Shown here: piece after piece, positions 34,188-43,316 of the stretch
Layout: every line of letters begins with the position of its first letter
Position numbering within the stretch: the first letter of the stretch is position 1
NCBI RefSeq assembly: GCF_000011245.1
Contig: NC_004193.1
Coordinates: forward strand, 1,032,501-1,096,500
From: Oceanobacillus iheyensis HTE831
Lineage (GTDB): Bacteria > Bacillota > Bacilli > Bacillales > Amphibacillaceae
Reading direction: 5' to 3'
Length of the DNA stretch: 64,000 nt
Made by a program: the position numbers and the translations under genes
The notes under the pieces: generated by a model
The model's input: the letters and a program-made list of their open reading frames with translations, nothing else
Told to the model about the DNA's origin: nothing
Databases searched by the model: none

Positions 34188-34844
34188 ATGTATTATAATT
34201 ATGTACCATCACCAATGCGTCAGTCAGGCCCTATAAGGCAAACAAACTCTACAATAACAGTTACTGGAACGGGATCGGTCTTAGTTATACCGAGTATCGC
34301 ACATGTTCGTTTAGCGGTAGTGACAAGAAATGCTTCATTAGAAGAAGCGCAACAGCAAAATAGTGATTCGATGACCAATGTTATTCGTGCAATTGTTAAT
34401 GAAGGAGTACCTAGAGAATCTATTCAAACAACAAGTTTTTCAGCTCGTCCAATATATGACTATGTAGATGGAAAACAGATCTTTGAAACTTTTGAAGTTA
34501 GAAATGAAATTACCATAACTTTAGAAGATTTAGATCGGTTAGGTGAAATTATAGATTTAGCAATTAGTCAGGGAGCAAACGAAGTAGTTTCGGTAACTTT
34601 TTCTGTCGATGATCCAGAAAATTTTTACGAAGAGGCACTAACATTAGCAATTCGAAACGCTGAAAGTAAAGCTGAAGTAATGGCTCAGGAATTAGGGGCT
34701 CCACTTAATTTAATACCAATTAAAATTACTGAAATTGACTCAGGCGGTAATGGAGTTAAGTTATTTGCAGCGTCTACACCAGTGGAGCCAGGTACACAGA
34801 GAATAGAAGCCTCCATTAGAGCTGAATATCAATTACAAGGTTAG
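34188..34844 (+). CDS. SIMPL domain protein (DUF541)
   Basis: ATG at 34188 is six bases from GAGGAGG. The 218-residue product has a short N-terminal Tyr/Pro-rich lead and then the SIMPL domain: ITVTGTGSVLVIPSIAHVRL, a repeated beta-alpha pattern with SLEEAQQQNS, and the C-terminal half EEALTLAIRNAESKAEVMAQELG. SIMPL proteins are usually extracytoplasmic, but no signal peptide is seen here, so it may be cytoplasmic or on the spore. Function of the family is poorly known. Confidence 0.85.
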   Translation: MYYNYVPSPMRQSGPIRQTNSTITVTGTGSVLVIPSIAHVRLAVVTRNASLEEAQQQNSDSMTNVIRAIVNEGVPRESIQTTSFSARPIYDYVDGKQIFETFEVRNEITITLEDLDRLGEIIDLAISQGANEVVSVTFSVDDPENFYEEALTLAIRNAESKAEVMAQELGAPLNLIPIKITEIDSGGNGVKLFAASTPVEPGTQRIEASIRAEYQLQG

Positions 34845-34933
34845 GTTCTATTACATTAGCAGCGCCTTCTTTATAGCGAAGTAATTATTTCCTGTATATA
34901 ATTGGAGTATGTAGCTATAAGGGGGCGAAATTT

Positions 34934-35089
34934 GTGGAGTCATTTTTAATTATAATATCCTATATTATTCCATTCGCTATTTTATATTTTGTTATTGTAA
35001 CAGCAGTGAAACGTGGAATTGATCAATCTGAAGCTGGGCGGATAATAATTGAGAACAAATTACGAATTAAAGAGCAAGATAAGAAATAA
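34934..35089 (+). CDS. Small membrane protein, 51 aa
   Basis: GTG start at 34934, eight bases after AAGGGGG. The product, starting MESFLIIISYIIPFAILYFV, has one membrane span (about 4-25) and a charged tail ending NKLRIKEQDKK, presumably cytoplasmic. A good ribosome binding site and the terminator 30 bases after the stop support it as a real gene. No family known. Confidence 0.6.
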   Translation: MESFLIIISYIIPFAILYFVIVTAVKRGIDQSEAGRIIIENKLRIKEQDKK

Positions 35090-35118
35090 GAACACATTCA
35101 TAATAAAACATGTGTAAG

Positions 35119-35149
35119 AAGCATCCCTAAACTAATGGATGCTTTTTTT
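35119..35149 (+). terminator. Terminator after the 51-aa membrane protein
   Basis: AAGCATCC (35119-35126) and GGATGCTT (35137-35144), ten-base loop, then TTTTT. Confidence 0.85.
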
Positions 35150-35230
35150 ATGTACTTAATTATAGAATGGGAATAGTGATATAATAAAAAAAATTGAAAA
35201 TTAACTAATTATATGGAGAGGAGTGAAAAC

Positions 35231-35716
35231 ATGGACTTTATCATTCGGCCTATGAAAAGAAAAGATATTTCTAATGTACAAGACATTGCTAAAACAAGTT
35301 GGCATGATACATATAATGGAATAATTCCTATTGAAATACAGGATAAGTTTTTAGAAGGAGCTTATAGTGTTAAAAATATGAAATTCAGATGGAAGAAATC
35401 CTATATATATATCGCTGAAAAAGAAGATGAGGCAGTCGGGTTTGCTAATTTCTCACCGGTATCGCAAGAAGGATATGTTGAACTGGGAGCAATATATTTA
35501 TACCCGTCACATCAAGGGATAGGAATTGGTTCAGCACTTTTACATTATGGAGTTAATCAATTGCGTCCCAGAGAAATACAATTGAATGTTGAACAAAATA
35601 ATATAAAAGCGCTGGATTTTTATACGTCTAAGGGATTTGAAATAATCAAAGATTTTCAGGAAAATTTTGATGGTCACCTTTTAGACACTTATCGCATGTC
35701 ATGGAAATTAGATTAA
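35231..35716 (+). CDS. GNAT-family N-acetyltransferase
   Basis: ATG at 35231 is seven bases from AGGAG. The 161-residue protein has the GNAT fold: beta-4 VELGAIYLYPSHQGIGIGSALL with the acetyl-CoA loop Q/HQGIGIG, and motif B NVEQNNIKALDFYTSKGFE. The N-terminal MDFIIRPMKRKDISNVQDIA resembles small-molecule acetyltransferases. Acceptor unknown. It has its own transcript, bounded by the terminator upstream. Confidence 0.88.
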   Translation: MDFIIRPMKRKDISNVQDIAKTSWHDTYNGIIPIEIQDKFLEGAYSVKNMKFRWKKSYIYIAEKEDEAVGFANFSPVSQEGYVELGAIYLYPSHQGIGIGSALLHYGVNQLRPREIQLNVEQNNIKALDFYTSKGFEIIKDFQENFDGHLLDTYRMSWKLD

Positions 35717-35941
35717 ACTATTAAATTCATAATCAATGATAGAAGAATTGGGGTTGGTAATATATACTAATTCTAACTTTTTATTATATACCTTTAAATA
35801 AAGAAACGTGACTTTTTAATTGGATAAAAAGCCGTGGGAAATAAGGGTGTACTTTCTTCATTTGTTTTTAACTTTAGATTTATATTGAGTTAAACTTCCT
35901 TCGTTATGGTTGAAGTAGATAAAAAAGAAGGAGGAATAGAT

Positions 35942-37273
35942 GTGTTAAAGAAGGTAGGATGGATTTCAGTAATAAGTCTATTAATCTTTGCAGGAATTAT
36001 GGGAGCATCTTTTGGTAACGAAGAAGATGCAACATCAGCAAAGGGTAATAATAAAAAAGTAGAGAATGTAATATATATGATTCCAGATGGATTTAGTTCA
36101 GATTATGCTTCTAATTACCGTGCCTATAAAGGAGAAGAAGTAGTATGGGATTCTCACTTAAAAGGTCTTTTTACAACACATTCAGCAGATTCAGATGTTA
36201 CTGATTCGGCAGCAGCCGGCACAGCAATGGCTACGGGTGAGAAAACAAACAATGGTGTTATTGGTAAAGATACGAATGGGAATAATTTAGAAACTATTTT
36301 AGAAAAATCCAAACAACATCATAAAGCAACCGGATTAGTAGCTACATCAACAATTACACACGCAACTCCAGCTGCATTTGCAACCCATGTAGAAGATAGA
36401 AATAATGAAACGGAGATTGCACGACAATTAATTAAATCTGAAGTGGATGTTTTACTTGGTGGAGGAATGAACAAATTTATTGGCGAAGAAGAAGGCGGTA
36501 ATCAAGAAGATGGTGAGCTAATGCAAAAGGCTCAAGATACGGGCTATATCTTAGCTGAAAATAAACAGGAAATGCTAGAACAAAATATAGATATCAAGAA
36601 AGACGAAAAATTACTTGGCTTGTTTGCAGATGAAGCGTTATCTCCAGAACTTCATAGAAAAGATACGGAAGAACCAAGTTTAGAGGACATGACTACACAT
36701 GCGATTGATCAACTGAATCAGAATAAAAAAGGATTTTTCTTAATGGTGGAAGGTAGTCAAATTGATTGGGCTGGTCATGATAATGATTCTGCCTATGCGA
36801 TGAGTGATACTGAAGCATTTGAAAAAGCAGTTCAAGCTGCAATTGATTTTGCTGAAGAGGATGGAGAAACATTAGTTGTAGTTGCGGCTGATCATGATAC
36901 AGGAGGAATGACAACTGGTGGATATGACCAGATGGAATTAAATGCAAACATTCTTAATGATGTAACAGCAACTGGAGAATATATGGCTAATCAACTAGAT
37001 GAAGAGCGTTCTAATGTCCATGAAGTCGTAAATACGTATACAGGATTTAAATTGACAGAAGAAGAAATAGAATCTATTGAAACAGCAGAAGATCCAAAAC
37101 TTGCTATCAATCATGTCGTTAGTGCACGATCTACCATTGGTTGGACAAGTACTGGTCACACTGCTGCAGATATTCCGATTTATGCATATGGTCCAAGTGC
37201 AGAATCATTTTCTGGCAAATTGGATAACACTGATATTCCAAAGTTAATAGAAAAGGCGATGAAATTAAAATAA
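35942..37273 (+). CDS. Secreted alkaline phosphatase
   Basis: GTG at 35942 follows AAGGAGG by seven bases and gives a clean N-terminal signal (MLKKVGWISVISLLIFAGIM). 443 residues. The metal and catalytic residues of the alkaline phosphatase superfamily are visible: Asp49 in MIPDGF, nucleophile Ser89 in TDSAAAG, WAGHDND (about 280), VVAADHDTGG (about 318-327) and TGHTAADIP (about 402). It releases phosphate from organic esters outside the cell. I found no convincing PhoP box upstream. PhoA/PhoB naming within bacilli is not decided. Confidence 0.92.
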   Translation: MLKKVGWISVISLLIFAGIMGASFGNEEDATSAKGNNKKVENVIYMIPDGFSSDYASNYRAYKGEEVVWDSHLKGLFTTHSADSDVTDSAAAGTAMATGEKTNNGVIGKDTNGNNLETILEKSKQHHKATGLVATSTITHATPAAFATHVEDRNNETEIARQLIKSEVDVLLGGGMNKFIGEEEGGNQEDGELMQKAQDTGYILAENKQEMLEQNIDIKKDEKLLGLFADEALSPELHRKDTEEPSLEDMTTHAIDQLNQNKKGFFLMVEGSQIDWAGHDNDSAYAMSDTEAFEKAVQAAIDFAEEDGETLVVVAADHDTGGMTTGGYDQMELNANILNDVTATGEYMANQLDEERSNVHEVVNTYTGFKLTEEEIESIETAEDPKLAINHVVSARSTIGWTSTGHTAADIPIYAYGPSAESFSGKLDNTDIPKLIEKAMKLK

Positions 37274-37442
37274 TAGTAGAAGGATTTAATCACTTTCATC
37301 AAAATGCTGTAAGTCCCCCAAAACTTATCGGTTTGATGTTCATTCCAGTCAATCTCTTTTAGTAGATTTTGCCTTTTGATTAACTAGAAAATTCATGCAA
37401 TGTCACTGTATATCACTATTTATTAATAAATATATATTCGTG

Positions 37443-37501
37443 AAATCCTGATCTATAATCTGAAATTATCTAGTTTCGGAAGTATAGATCAGGATTTTTA
37501 T
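37443..37501 (+). terminator. Long hairpin terminator upstream of adenine deaminase
   Basis: AAATCCTGATCTATA (37443-37457) pairs with TATAGATCAGGATTT (37483-37497); the interior CTGAAA/TTTCGG pairs too, so the whole makes one long stem, followed by TTTTA. It lies 170 bases after the phosphatase and 100 before the deaminase: either a distant phosphatase terminator or a leader attenuator. Confidence 0.7.
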
Positions 37502-37598
37502 TGATTAGGAATGCTATTAAAAGACATCTAGACTTGTGAGGAGGCTGTATTCATGCGTATAATATACAACAAGTTATAAGAAGGTGAGTGGTTCAAAG

Positions 37599-39347
37599 GT
37601 GAACAGTACAATTGAACAGTTGAAACATAGAATTGCTGTAGCTAGTAAACGTAAACCAGCTGAACTTGTCATAAAAAATGCAGAAGTGTTAAATGTATTT
37701 ACTGGAGATTGGAAGAAGACGGATGTAGCTATTGCGGATGGTTACATCGCGGGGCTAGGTAATTATGAAGGTTTGCAAACGGTTGATGCTACAGGCAAAA
37801 AAATCGTTCCTGGGCTTATAAATGGACATATACATATTGAAAGTACCATGTTGACGCCTAGAGAATTTTCAAAAGTAATGTTAAAACATGGGGTAACGAC
37901 AGCTATTACAGATCCTCATGAAATTGCGAATGTCGCAGGAACAGATGGTCTAGAATATATGCTAAATGCTTCCGATGCTTTGCCAATGAACATCTTTGTT
38001 AATATGCCTTCAAGTGTACCCGCGACACAATTTGAACATAATGGCGCACAACTTGATGCAAAAGATATATCTTCTTACTTTCAAAATCCAAATGTTCTTG
38101 GACTGGCTGAAGTGATGGATTTTCCTTCCGTTGCGAATGCTGATCAAAAAATGTTGGAAAAGATAGTTAGTACAATTCAACATGGTGGTATTATTGATGG
38201 TCATGCGGCTGGATTATCGAAAGAAGATTTAAATATTTACATGGCTGCTGGCATTCGAAATGACCATGAATCAGTTTCTGCACAGGAAGGGAAAGATAGA
38301 CTTGAAGCAGGAATGTATCTGATGATACGAGAAGGAACTGTAGCCAAAGATTTGGAAGCTTTATTACCAATTATTAACGATAAAAACGCAAGACGTTGTA
38401 TATTTGTTACTGATGATATGTTATTAGATGATTTAGTAGAGAATGGAGATATCGATCACATTATACGTAAAGCCATTCAATTAGGATTAGATCCGGTTAT
38501 GGCCTACCAGATGGCTACATTAAATACAGCTGAATGTTTTGGTTTAAGAGAACTTGGAGCAGTTGCACCCGGATATATAGCAGATTTTTTAATTTTGAAT
38601 GATGAAAACCAAGTGGATATTCATCAAGTATATAAAAATGGGAAGTGTGTAGTGGACGAAGGAGAAATAAATCAGTCGTATTTTGCTGCTTCTCTCACTT
38701 ATGATGCTACTACATTACCAAAACCCCGTATTCAGCAATTGAAAGCAAGTGATTTCTCCATTGATCTTACAGATGATTATTGTAATATCATCGAGATTGT
38801 ACCAAATAAAATTATTACCAACCATGTTTGTGAGAGAGTAGAGGTCAAAGAAGGGAAGTTCGTACCATCTGTAGATAAAGACCAATTACTGATAGCGGTA
38901 GTGGAGAGACATAAAGGTCTTGGATATATTGGAAAAGGAATAGTGAAAGGTTTTAAAATGAAAGAAGGAGCCATAGCAACATCTGTGGCACATGATTCAC
39001 ATAATTTTGTCGTAGTAGGTACTTCTGAAGAAGAAATGCTTTCAGCAATAAAAAAAGTAGAACAACTTGATGGTGGTTTAGTAGTAACAAAGCGGAAACA
39101 GGTTAAAGCTCACCTAGCACTCCCGATTGGGGGATTAATGTCAGATAAAGATTACCTGGATGCTTATGAAGAAGTTTTAAAGTTAAATCATGTAGCAGTA
39201 GAAAATGGTATACCATCGAACTTTAATCCATTTTTAACGTTATCCTTTTTGACTCTACCTGTAATACCGACACTTAAAGTTACAGATCAAGGGTTATTTG
39301 ATTTTAAGACCTTTTCTCACATTAATGTAGAAGTAGAAGAGAAATAG
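37599..39347 (+). CDS. ade: Adenine deaminase
   Basis: About 582 residues of the amidohydrolase superfamily AdeC type. GTG at 37599 is preferred because AAGGTGAG lies ten bases upstream; GTG at 37584 overlaps that site. Metal ligands: NGHIHIEST (about 75-83), with later IIDGHAAGL, GIRNDHESVSAQEG and VTDD. The C-terminal domain ALPIGGLMSDK is specific to adenine deaminase. It converts adenine to hypoxanthine and ammonia for purine salvage. No purine riboswitch is seen in the leader. Confidence 0.93.
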   Translation: MNSTIEQLKHRIAVASKRKPAELVIKNAEVLNVFTGDWKKTDVAIADGYIAGLGNYEGLQTVDATGKKIVPGLINGHIHIESTMLTPREFSKVMLKHGVTTAITDPHEIANVAGTDGLEYMLNASDALPMNIFVNMPSSVPATQFEHNGAQLDAKDISSYFQNPNVLGLAEVMDFPSVANADQKMLEKIVSTIQHGGIIDGHAAGLSKEDLNIYMAAGIRNDHESVSAQEGKDRLEAGMYLMIREGTVAKDLEALLPIINDKNARRCIFVTDDMLLDDLVENGDIDHIIRKAIQLGLDPVMAYQMATLNTAECFGLRELGAVAPGYIADFLILNDENQVDIHQVYKNGKCVVDEGEINQSYFAASLTYDATTLPKPRIQQLKASDFSIDLTDDYCNIIEIVPNKIITNHVCERVEVKEGKFVPSVDKDQLLIAVVERHKGLGYIGKGIVKGFKMKEGAIATSVAHDSHNFVVVGTSEEEMLSAIKKVEQLDGGLVVTKRKQVKAHLALPIGGLMSDKDYLDAYEEVLKLNHVAVENGIPSNFNPFLTLSFLTLPVIPTLKVTDQGLFDFKTFSHINVEVEEK

Positions 39348-39391
39348 TTTTAAATAAATTAAGGGAAAAGTGTTCATAAATTTTGTACGGA

Positions 39392-39446
39392 GAAGGTCTC
39401 TTTTAGACAACAATCTATAAGAGTCTTTCTTGTTCTTTTTTTAAAG
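39392..39446 (+). terminator. Terminator of adenine deaminase gene
   Basis: GAAGGTCTCTTTTAG pairs imperfectly with CTATAAGAGTCTTTC over an eight-base loop, followed by a TTTTTTT tract. Confidence 0.7.
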
Positions 39447-39560
39447 AAGTTTACATCTACTATATCAATTGATTTGAATTCCATCGTAAGAATTTATATG
39501 TGATAATAGAGATTGAAAAGTACGTTTATCGTAAAGTCTTAATCTGAATGGGGAAGGAAA

Positions 39561-40037
39561 ATGGATATACAAATTATACGTATGAACCAAAAATACGCAG
39601 TCGAAGCACTTTGTTGGAAATATGAAAAACCGTATGATTTTTATAATCATGTTCTTACCACAGGTGCAATTGCAGAACTTCTAGGAAATCGTTATTTTGC
39701 GATTATTAATAACGAAAGGGATTTAATAGGTTTTTTTTGTTTAGGTCGTTCTGCGCAGGTTCCTGCTGGAGATCGGTTTGGTGTTTACATTAATGATTGT
39801 ATTGATCTTGGCCTGGGAATAAAACCAGAATATACAGGTAAAGGATATGGAACGATATTTTTAAGTCACATCCTAAATTATGTCTATGATACTTGCCCAT
39901 CAAAAGATATCCGACTCACCGTGGCAACATTTAATCGTCGTGCCATCTGTTTGTATGAAAATCATGGTTTTATTAAACAACAGAAATTCTCACATAAAAA
40001 TACAGATTTTATAACGATGATAAAATACGTTTCCTGA
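39561..40037 (+). CDS. GNAT-family N-acetyltransferase
   Basis: A 158-residue GNAT protein: LGLGIKPEYTGKGYGTIFLSHI holds the acetyl-CoA loop (TGKGYG), and LTVATFNRRAICLYENHGF is motif B. The N-terminal YEKPYDFYNH is found in ribosomal or small-molecule acetyltransferases of bacilli. GGGGAAGG precedes the ATG. Substrate unknown. It has an independent promoter region and lies after the adenine deaminase terminator. Confidence 0.86.
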   Translation: MDIQIIRMNQKYAVEALCWKYEKPYDFYNHVLTTGAIAELLGNRYFAIINNERDLIGFFCLGRSAQVPAGDRFGVYINDCIDLGLGIKPEYTGKGYGTIFLSHILNYVYDTCPSKDIRLTVATFNRRAICLYENHGFIKQQKFSHKNTDFITMIKYVS

Positions 40038-40374
40038 TAAGTATGTTGTAATCAAAATGAATTGCTTTGTGCATGACTTCATCAAAAAATAATCCTTTGC
40101 TTAACCGATGGCGGCTGGTGAGTATCTGTATGCTTATGCATTGATGTATCCCGATGCCTTGGCCCCTTGCGCTTCTCTGATCTTCGTCTGGATGAATAAC
40201 CTATTATGAATGATCCAGTTTTTAAATGGATTTTGGCAAAAATGAAATAGACTAAAATTAGTTTATATGAGATAGTTTGACGATTTGTACGTGTAAACAT
40301 TACAATATAATAATGTTGAATTTAGATAGTAATATCTATACATGAATAAAAGAATTAAAAAGGTGAATATAATT
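40038..40374. other. Non-coding gap with a GC-richer block
   Basis: The 337 bp hold no convincing gene. At about 40105-40195 composition shifts to GC-richer sequence (CGATGGCGGCTGGTGAG and GATGCCTTGGCCCCTTGCGC), unlike the AT-rich flanks, with a small palindrome ATGCTTATGCAT. It could be a decayed repeat or gene fragment. The minus-strand frame here has no ribosome binding site. Confidence 0.4.
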
Positions 40375-41496
40375 ATGATAGAGAATGCAGAAATACTAAG
40401 TTATATACAAGAGCTAAAGCAATATTCAAAAGTAAAACTAGATAAATTGCGACGCCTTCATGCAATTCCTAATGCAAGTCAGCTTAATAAAGCAAAACTA
40501 GCGGAGCGATTGGCAACAGAGATTCCAGGTAGCTTTGAAGTTACACTTACGTACTTGAATAAACCTATAATTGATTTATTCAATGACTTCCAGCGAAACA
40601 ATGGTGTTATTCCAGTACGTGTTAAAACGGAAGAACTGCTCTTTTTACAAGTGCTTGGACTAATATTTATTAAAGAAGTAGATGACGACGAGATAGCTAT
40701 TATGCCAAGAGAGTTACTCCAAGTATATGATAAAATACAATCTAATGAGTTGCAGAAGACAGCAATTCGAAATACGAAATGGCATAAATTGACGGAAGGT
40801 ATGTTGTATTATTACGGCGTGATGCAGCAAGAAATCTTGATTGCTCAAGTTGAAAAATTTACAAATGAAAAAATTGATTCATTTGAATTTCTACATGTCA
40901 TGAAGATTGCCGAAACAATGTATCAATCATTTGAAATACAAGTAGATAAAAGAATATATATAGATTTTCGAGTGGATGATCCAGACTTTATTTTAGTTGA
41001 ACAATCGAAACGAAAACAAATACCTTATTATCCTTTTACAGAACAAGAACTTTTACAAAGTAGTGAAGATGGATTTATTCCATTAACTCAAGGGTTTAAA
41101 AAACTTCGTAAGTATATATTACGTAATTTTGATATCGAAGAAAGTGATGTTTTAGATATCCTTGATAATGTGATTGTTATAAGTAATATGGATCAAAAGC
41201 CGACCGCACCACTTCAGTATTTAAATGAAGTATTTGAGTTTAATTCAGAAAAACAATTACAAGAATTTATACCACTAGTAATGAATGCAACAAACGACGT
41301 TCGGTTATGGATGTTGAAAGGCCATACACCTAGTGAAATCACTCAAATGAATAATTCGAACTTCAAAGAGCTACCAAAAGGCGAATTTGTACTTCAAAAT
41401 GAAGATACAAGTCCCATAAAAAAATCAAAAATTGGCAGAAATGATCCTTGCCCTTGTGGTAGCGGGAAGAAATACAAAAAATGTTGTATAGCATAA
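40375..41496 (+). CDS. SEC-C zinc-motif protein with SAP/Rho-N-like N-terminus
   Basis: ATG at 40375 is ten bases after AAGGTGA. The 373-residue protein ends in a SEC-C motif, [17 protein letters not shown], a zinc-binding tail like that of SecA. The start, [15 protein letters not shown] then [13 protein letters not shown], resembles SAP/Rho-N helix-extended-helix folds that bind nucleic acid. The middle 270 residues are helical and unrecognised. A role in nucleic-acid or ribosome contact is possible but not shown. Confidence 0.75.
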   Translation: MIENAEILSYIQELKQYSKVKLDKLRRLHAIPNASQLNKAKLAERLATEIPGSFEVTLTYLNKPIIDLFNDFQRNNGVIPVRVKTEELLFLQVLGLIFIKEVDDDEIAIMPRELLQVYDKIQSNELQKTAIRNTKWHKLTEGMLYYYGVMQQEILIAQVEKFTNEKIDSFEFLHVMKIAETMYQSFEIQVDKRIYIDFRVDDPDFILVEQSKRKQIPYYPFTEQELLQSSEDGFIPLTQGFKKLRKYILRNFDIEESDVLDILDNVIVISNMDQKPTAPLQYLNEVFEFNSEKQLQEFIPLVMNATNDVRLWMLKGHTPSEITQMNNSNFKELPKGEFVLQNEDTSPIKKSKIGRNDPCPCGSGKKYKKCCIA

Positions 41497-41777
41497 TTTG
41501 TGGACAAAATTAAAAAATGATTTTTCCCGTACGGACTATAACCCTTACGTTAATCTTATGAAGTTTAAAGAGGAAAAAGGGAATACGCTTTAAGAATAAC
41601 TTAAATTAACAGCCTATTATATTATGGATTTTATCATAGTTTAATAGGCTATAATAAGAAAATCTAGTTAAAGACATTAGTATAAAGGTACATTTTATAT
41701 CTTTCATGGTCACTAGCTTAAGACATCCTCATTTTTTTTCATATAGTGAAGTATGAAATCAGAAAGGGGGATGTACA

Positions 41778-42212
41778 ATGGGAAAATATAACGGACATCA
41801 TGGTTGTGGTTGCAGTAAATGTCGTAATAACAATAACAATGATAATGTTGAAACAATTACTAACCCAACTCGACAAGTAGTTCGTACCACAACAGACCAT
41901 AGAACAGTTAGAAATATTCATCCAACTAATATTAGAAATGTCCATCGCACTATTGTTCGTAACGAAAACTATTATCCAGTAAGCGAATCAGATTACGAAG
42001 AGACAGTTGTAGAGAACTATAACTGTGGTAGCAATGTAAATGATTCAAGTAATTGTCGTAGAGTAGGCAGCGAGAGTAATGGCAACAATAATGGCAATAA
42101 TAATGGTAACAGCAATGGGAATGGGTGTCACAAAAAAAGACACGACGATGATAGTGACCGTGGTGGAAGAAGACATGGTAAATGTTGTCGACGTAAAAAC
42201 TGGTTTATCTAA
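41778..42212 (+). CDS. CotD-like spore coat protein, second copy
   Basis: A 144-residue Asn/Gly/His/Arg/Cys-rich protein: GHHGCGCSKCRNN at the start, TTTDHRTVRNIHPTNIRNVH in the middle (the CotD-type His-Pro-x-x-x/Arg-Thr-Val block), an (NGN)n linker near 100-112 and a basic Cys tail RRHGKCCRRKNWF. GAAAGGGGG precedes the ATG. CATATAGTG at 41740-41748 is a possible sigma-K -10, though its AC partner is one base closer than usual. Probable coat component, paralogous to the protein at 33005. Confidence 0.72.
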   Translation: MGKYNGHHGCGCSKCRNNNNNDNVETITNPTRQVVRTTTDHRTVRNIHPTNIRNVHRTIVRNENYYPVSESDYEETVVENYNCGSNVNDSSNCRRVGSESNGNNNGNNNGNSNGNGCHKKRHDDDSDRGGRRHGKCCRRKNWFI

Positions 42213-42220
42213 TTAGTAAA

Positions 42221-42276
42221 AAAGATGATTATTTGTTTGAGGTAGGCAATACCTCTACAATAATCATCTTTTTCTT
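42221..42276. terminator. Long bidirectional terminator
   Basis: AAAGATGATTATT (42221-42233) pairs with AATAATCATCTTT (42259-42271), with an inner GAGGTA-GGCAA-TACCTC hairpin, then a T tract. It serves the coat gene and the convergent SDR. Confidence 0.85.
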
Positions 42277-42342
42277 TTTTTTTAAAGTTATAATGTAGAA
42301 TTCTGTGGATAACGAGATAAAACATCCATGCGCTTTTGCTAT

Positions 42343-43125
42343 TTAGTATTTATACGATTGTCCACCGTCAATTGGGACGACAGCAGCATTGATAAACCCT
42401 GCATGATCTGAAAGTAAGAAAGCAACCAAATACCCTACTTCTTCAGGTTTTCCAAATCGTTTCATTGGATTTACACTTACAAATTCTTTTCCTGCTTCTT
42501 CCCAGTTTTCTCCACCCATCTGTTTTAGAGAACCTTCTACCATAGGTGTTAATATAGCTCCTGGAGCAATTGCTTTAATACTAACACCATATTGTCCATA
42601 CTCAATACCAGAATTCCTAGTTAGACCTACAACCCCATGCTTACTTGCCGCATAACCTGATTGGTTTCCTACTCCACGGATACCTCCTACAGAAGCTGTA
42701 TTAACAATAGAACCACTACCTTGCTCTTTCATTACTTTTAGTACATGCTTCATTCCGTAGAAAACACCATTTAAATTAATATCGACGACTTTTTCGAATT
42801 CATCAGAACCAAAGTCCTCCGTAAGATTTTGTTTTCCTTCTATACCAGCATTATTAAAGAAACCATCTATTTTTCCAAATTGATTAATCGTTTCTTGTAC
42901 ATATGCTTTTACTTCTTCTTCATTTGCTACATTAGCTTTTATTAAAGCAATTTTAGCATTAGGTACAATCTCAAGTATTTCTTTTTTTGTTTCTTCCAAG
43001 CCTTGTTCATTTAAGTCAACTAATGAAAGAATTGCACCTTCCTTTGCTACTTGTAGAGCAGTTGCTTTTCCTAATCCTGAGCCACCACCAGTTATAAGTA
43101 TAACTTTATCTTGAAAACGTTCCAT
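42343..43125 (-). CDS. SDR-family oxidoreductase
   Basis: A 260-residue classical SDR. ATG at 43125 is eight bases from AAGGGG; the GTG at 43134 overlaps it. Cofactor motif TGGGSGLG at about 12-19 with LVDLNEQG favouring NAD(H); NNAG near 90; catalytic YAASK; the C-terminal AAVVPIDGGQSYKY. It resembles glucose 1-dehydrogenase-like and 3-alpha-hydroxysteroid-type SDRs, substrate unknown. It is divergent from the ring-cleaving dioxygenase gene. Confidence 0.87.
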   Translation of the reverse strand: MERFQDKVILITGGGSGLGKATALQVAKEGAILSLVDLNEQGLEETKKEILEIVPNAKIALIKANVANEEEVKAYVQETINQFGKIDGFFNNAGIEGKQNLTEDFGSDEFEKVVDINLNGVFYGMKHVLKVMKEQGSGSIVNTASVGGIRGVGNQSGYAASKHGVVGLTRNSGIEYGQYGVSIKAIAPGAILTPMVEGSLKQMGGENWEEAGKEFVSVNPMKRFGKPEEVGYLVAFLLSDHAGFINAAVVPIDGGQSYKY

Positions 43126-43266
43126 TTTGTTCACCCCTTCAATATATTCATTCTTACTATGGTAATATTTGTGGAATCTATACTTACGTATTGTTGATTG
43201 AAAGTTATTTTTGGTATCTATTTTTTACTAACCGTTAACTTTACATTCATCATTAAAAACATATGT

Positions 43267-43299
43267 TATAATTAATTAAATATATTTTAATTAATTATA
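43267..43299. promoter_or_regulatory. 33-bp perfect palindromic operator
   Basis: TATAATTAATTAAA (43267-43280), TATAT, TTTAATTAATTATA (43286-43299): 14-bp perfect arms with a 5-bp spacer. The left arm contains TATAAT, a likely -10, and the right arm ends four bases before the AGGAGG. A MarR-type repressor site is the natural reading. Confidence 0.6.
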
Positions 43300-43316
43300 A
43301 ATAGGAGGGATATTTT

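Noticed and set aside
34845..34933. rnpB or gpsB next to ypsA as in Bacillus subtilis
   Set aside because: Neither an RNase P RNA core nor a GpsB-like coding region is present here.
35760..35941. Pho box before the alkaline phosphatase
   Set aside because: TTAAC-like pieces are present (TTTTTAACTTT, GTTAAAC) but not at the regular 11-bp spacing of PhoP direct repeats.
37274..37598. Purine riboswitch before adenine deaminase
   Set aside because: The conserved TATAATC...TTTCTACC core is absent; only one long terminator hairpin is seen.
40082..40300. Minus-strand 72-codon gene
   Set aside because: Composition follows the odd GC-rich block, and no start signal is present.
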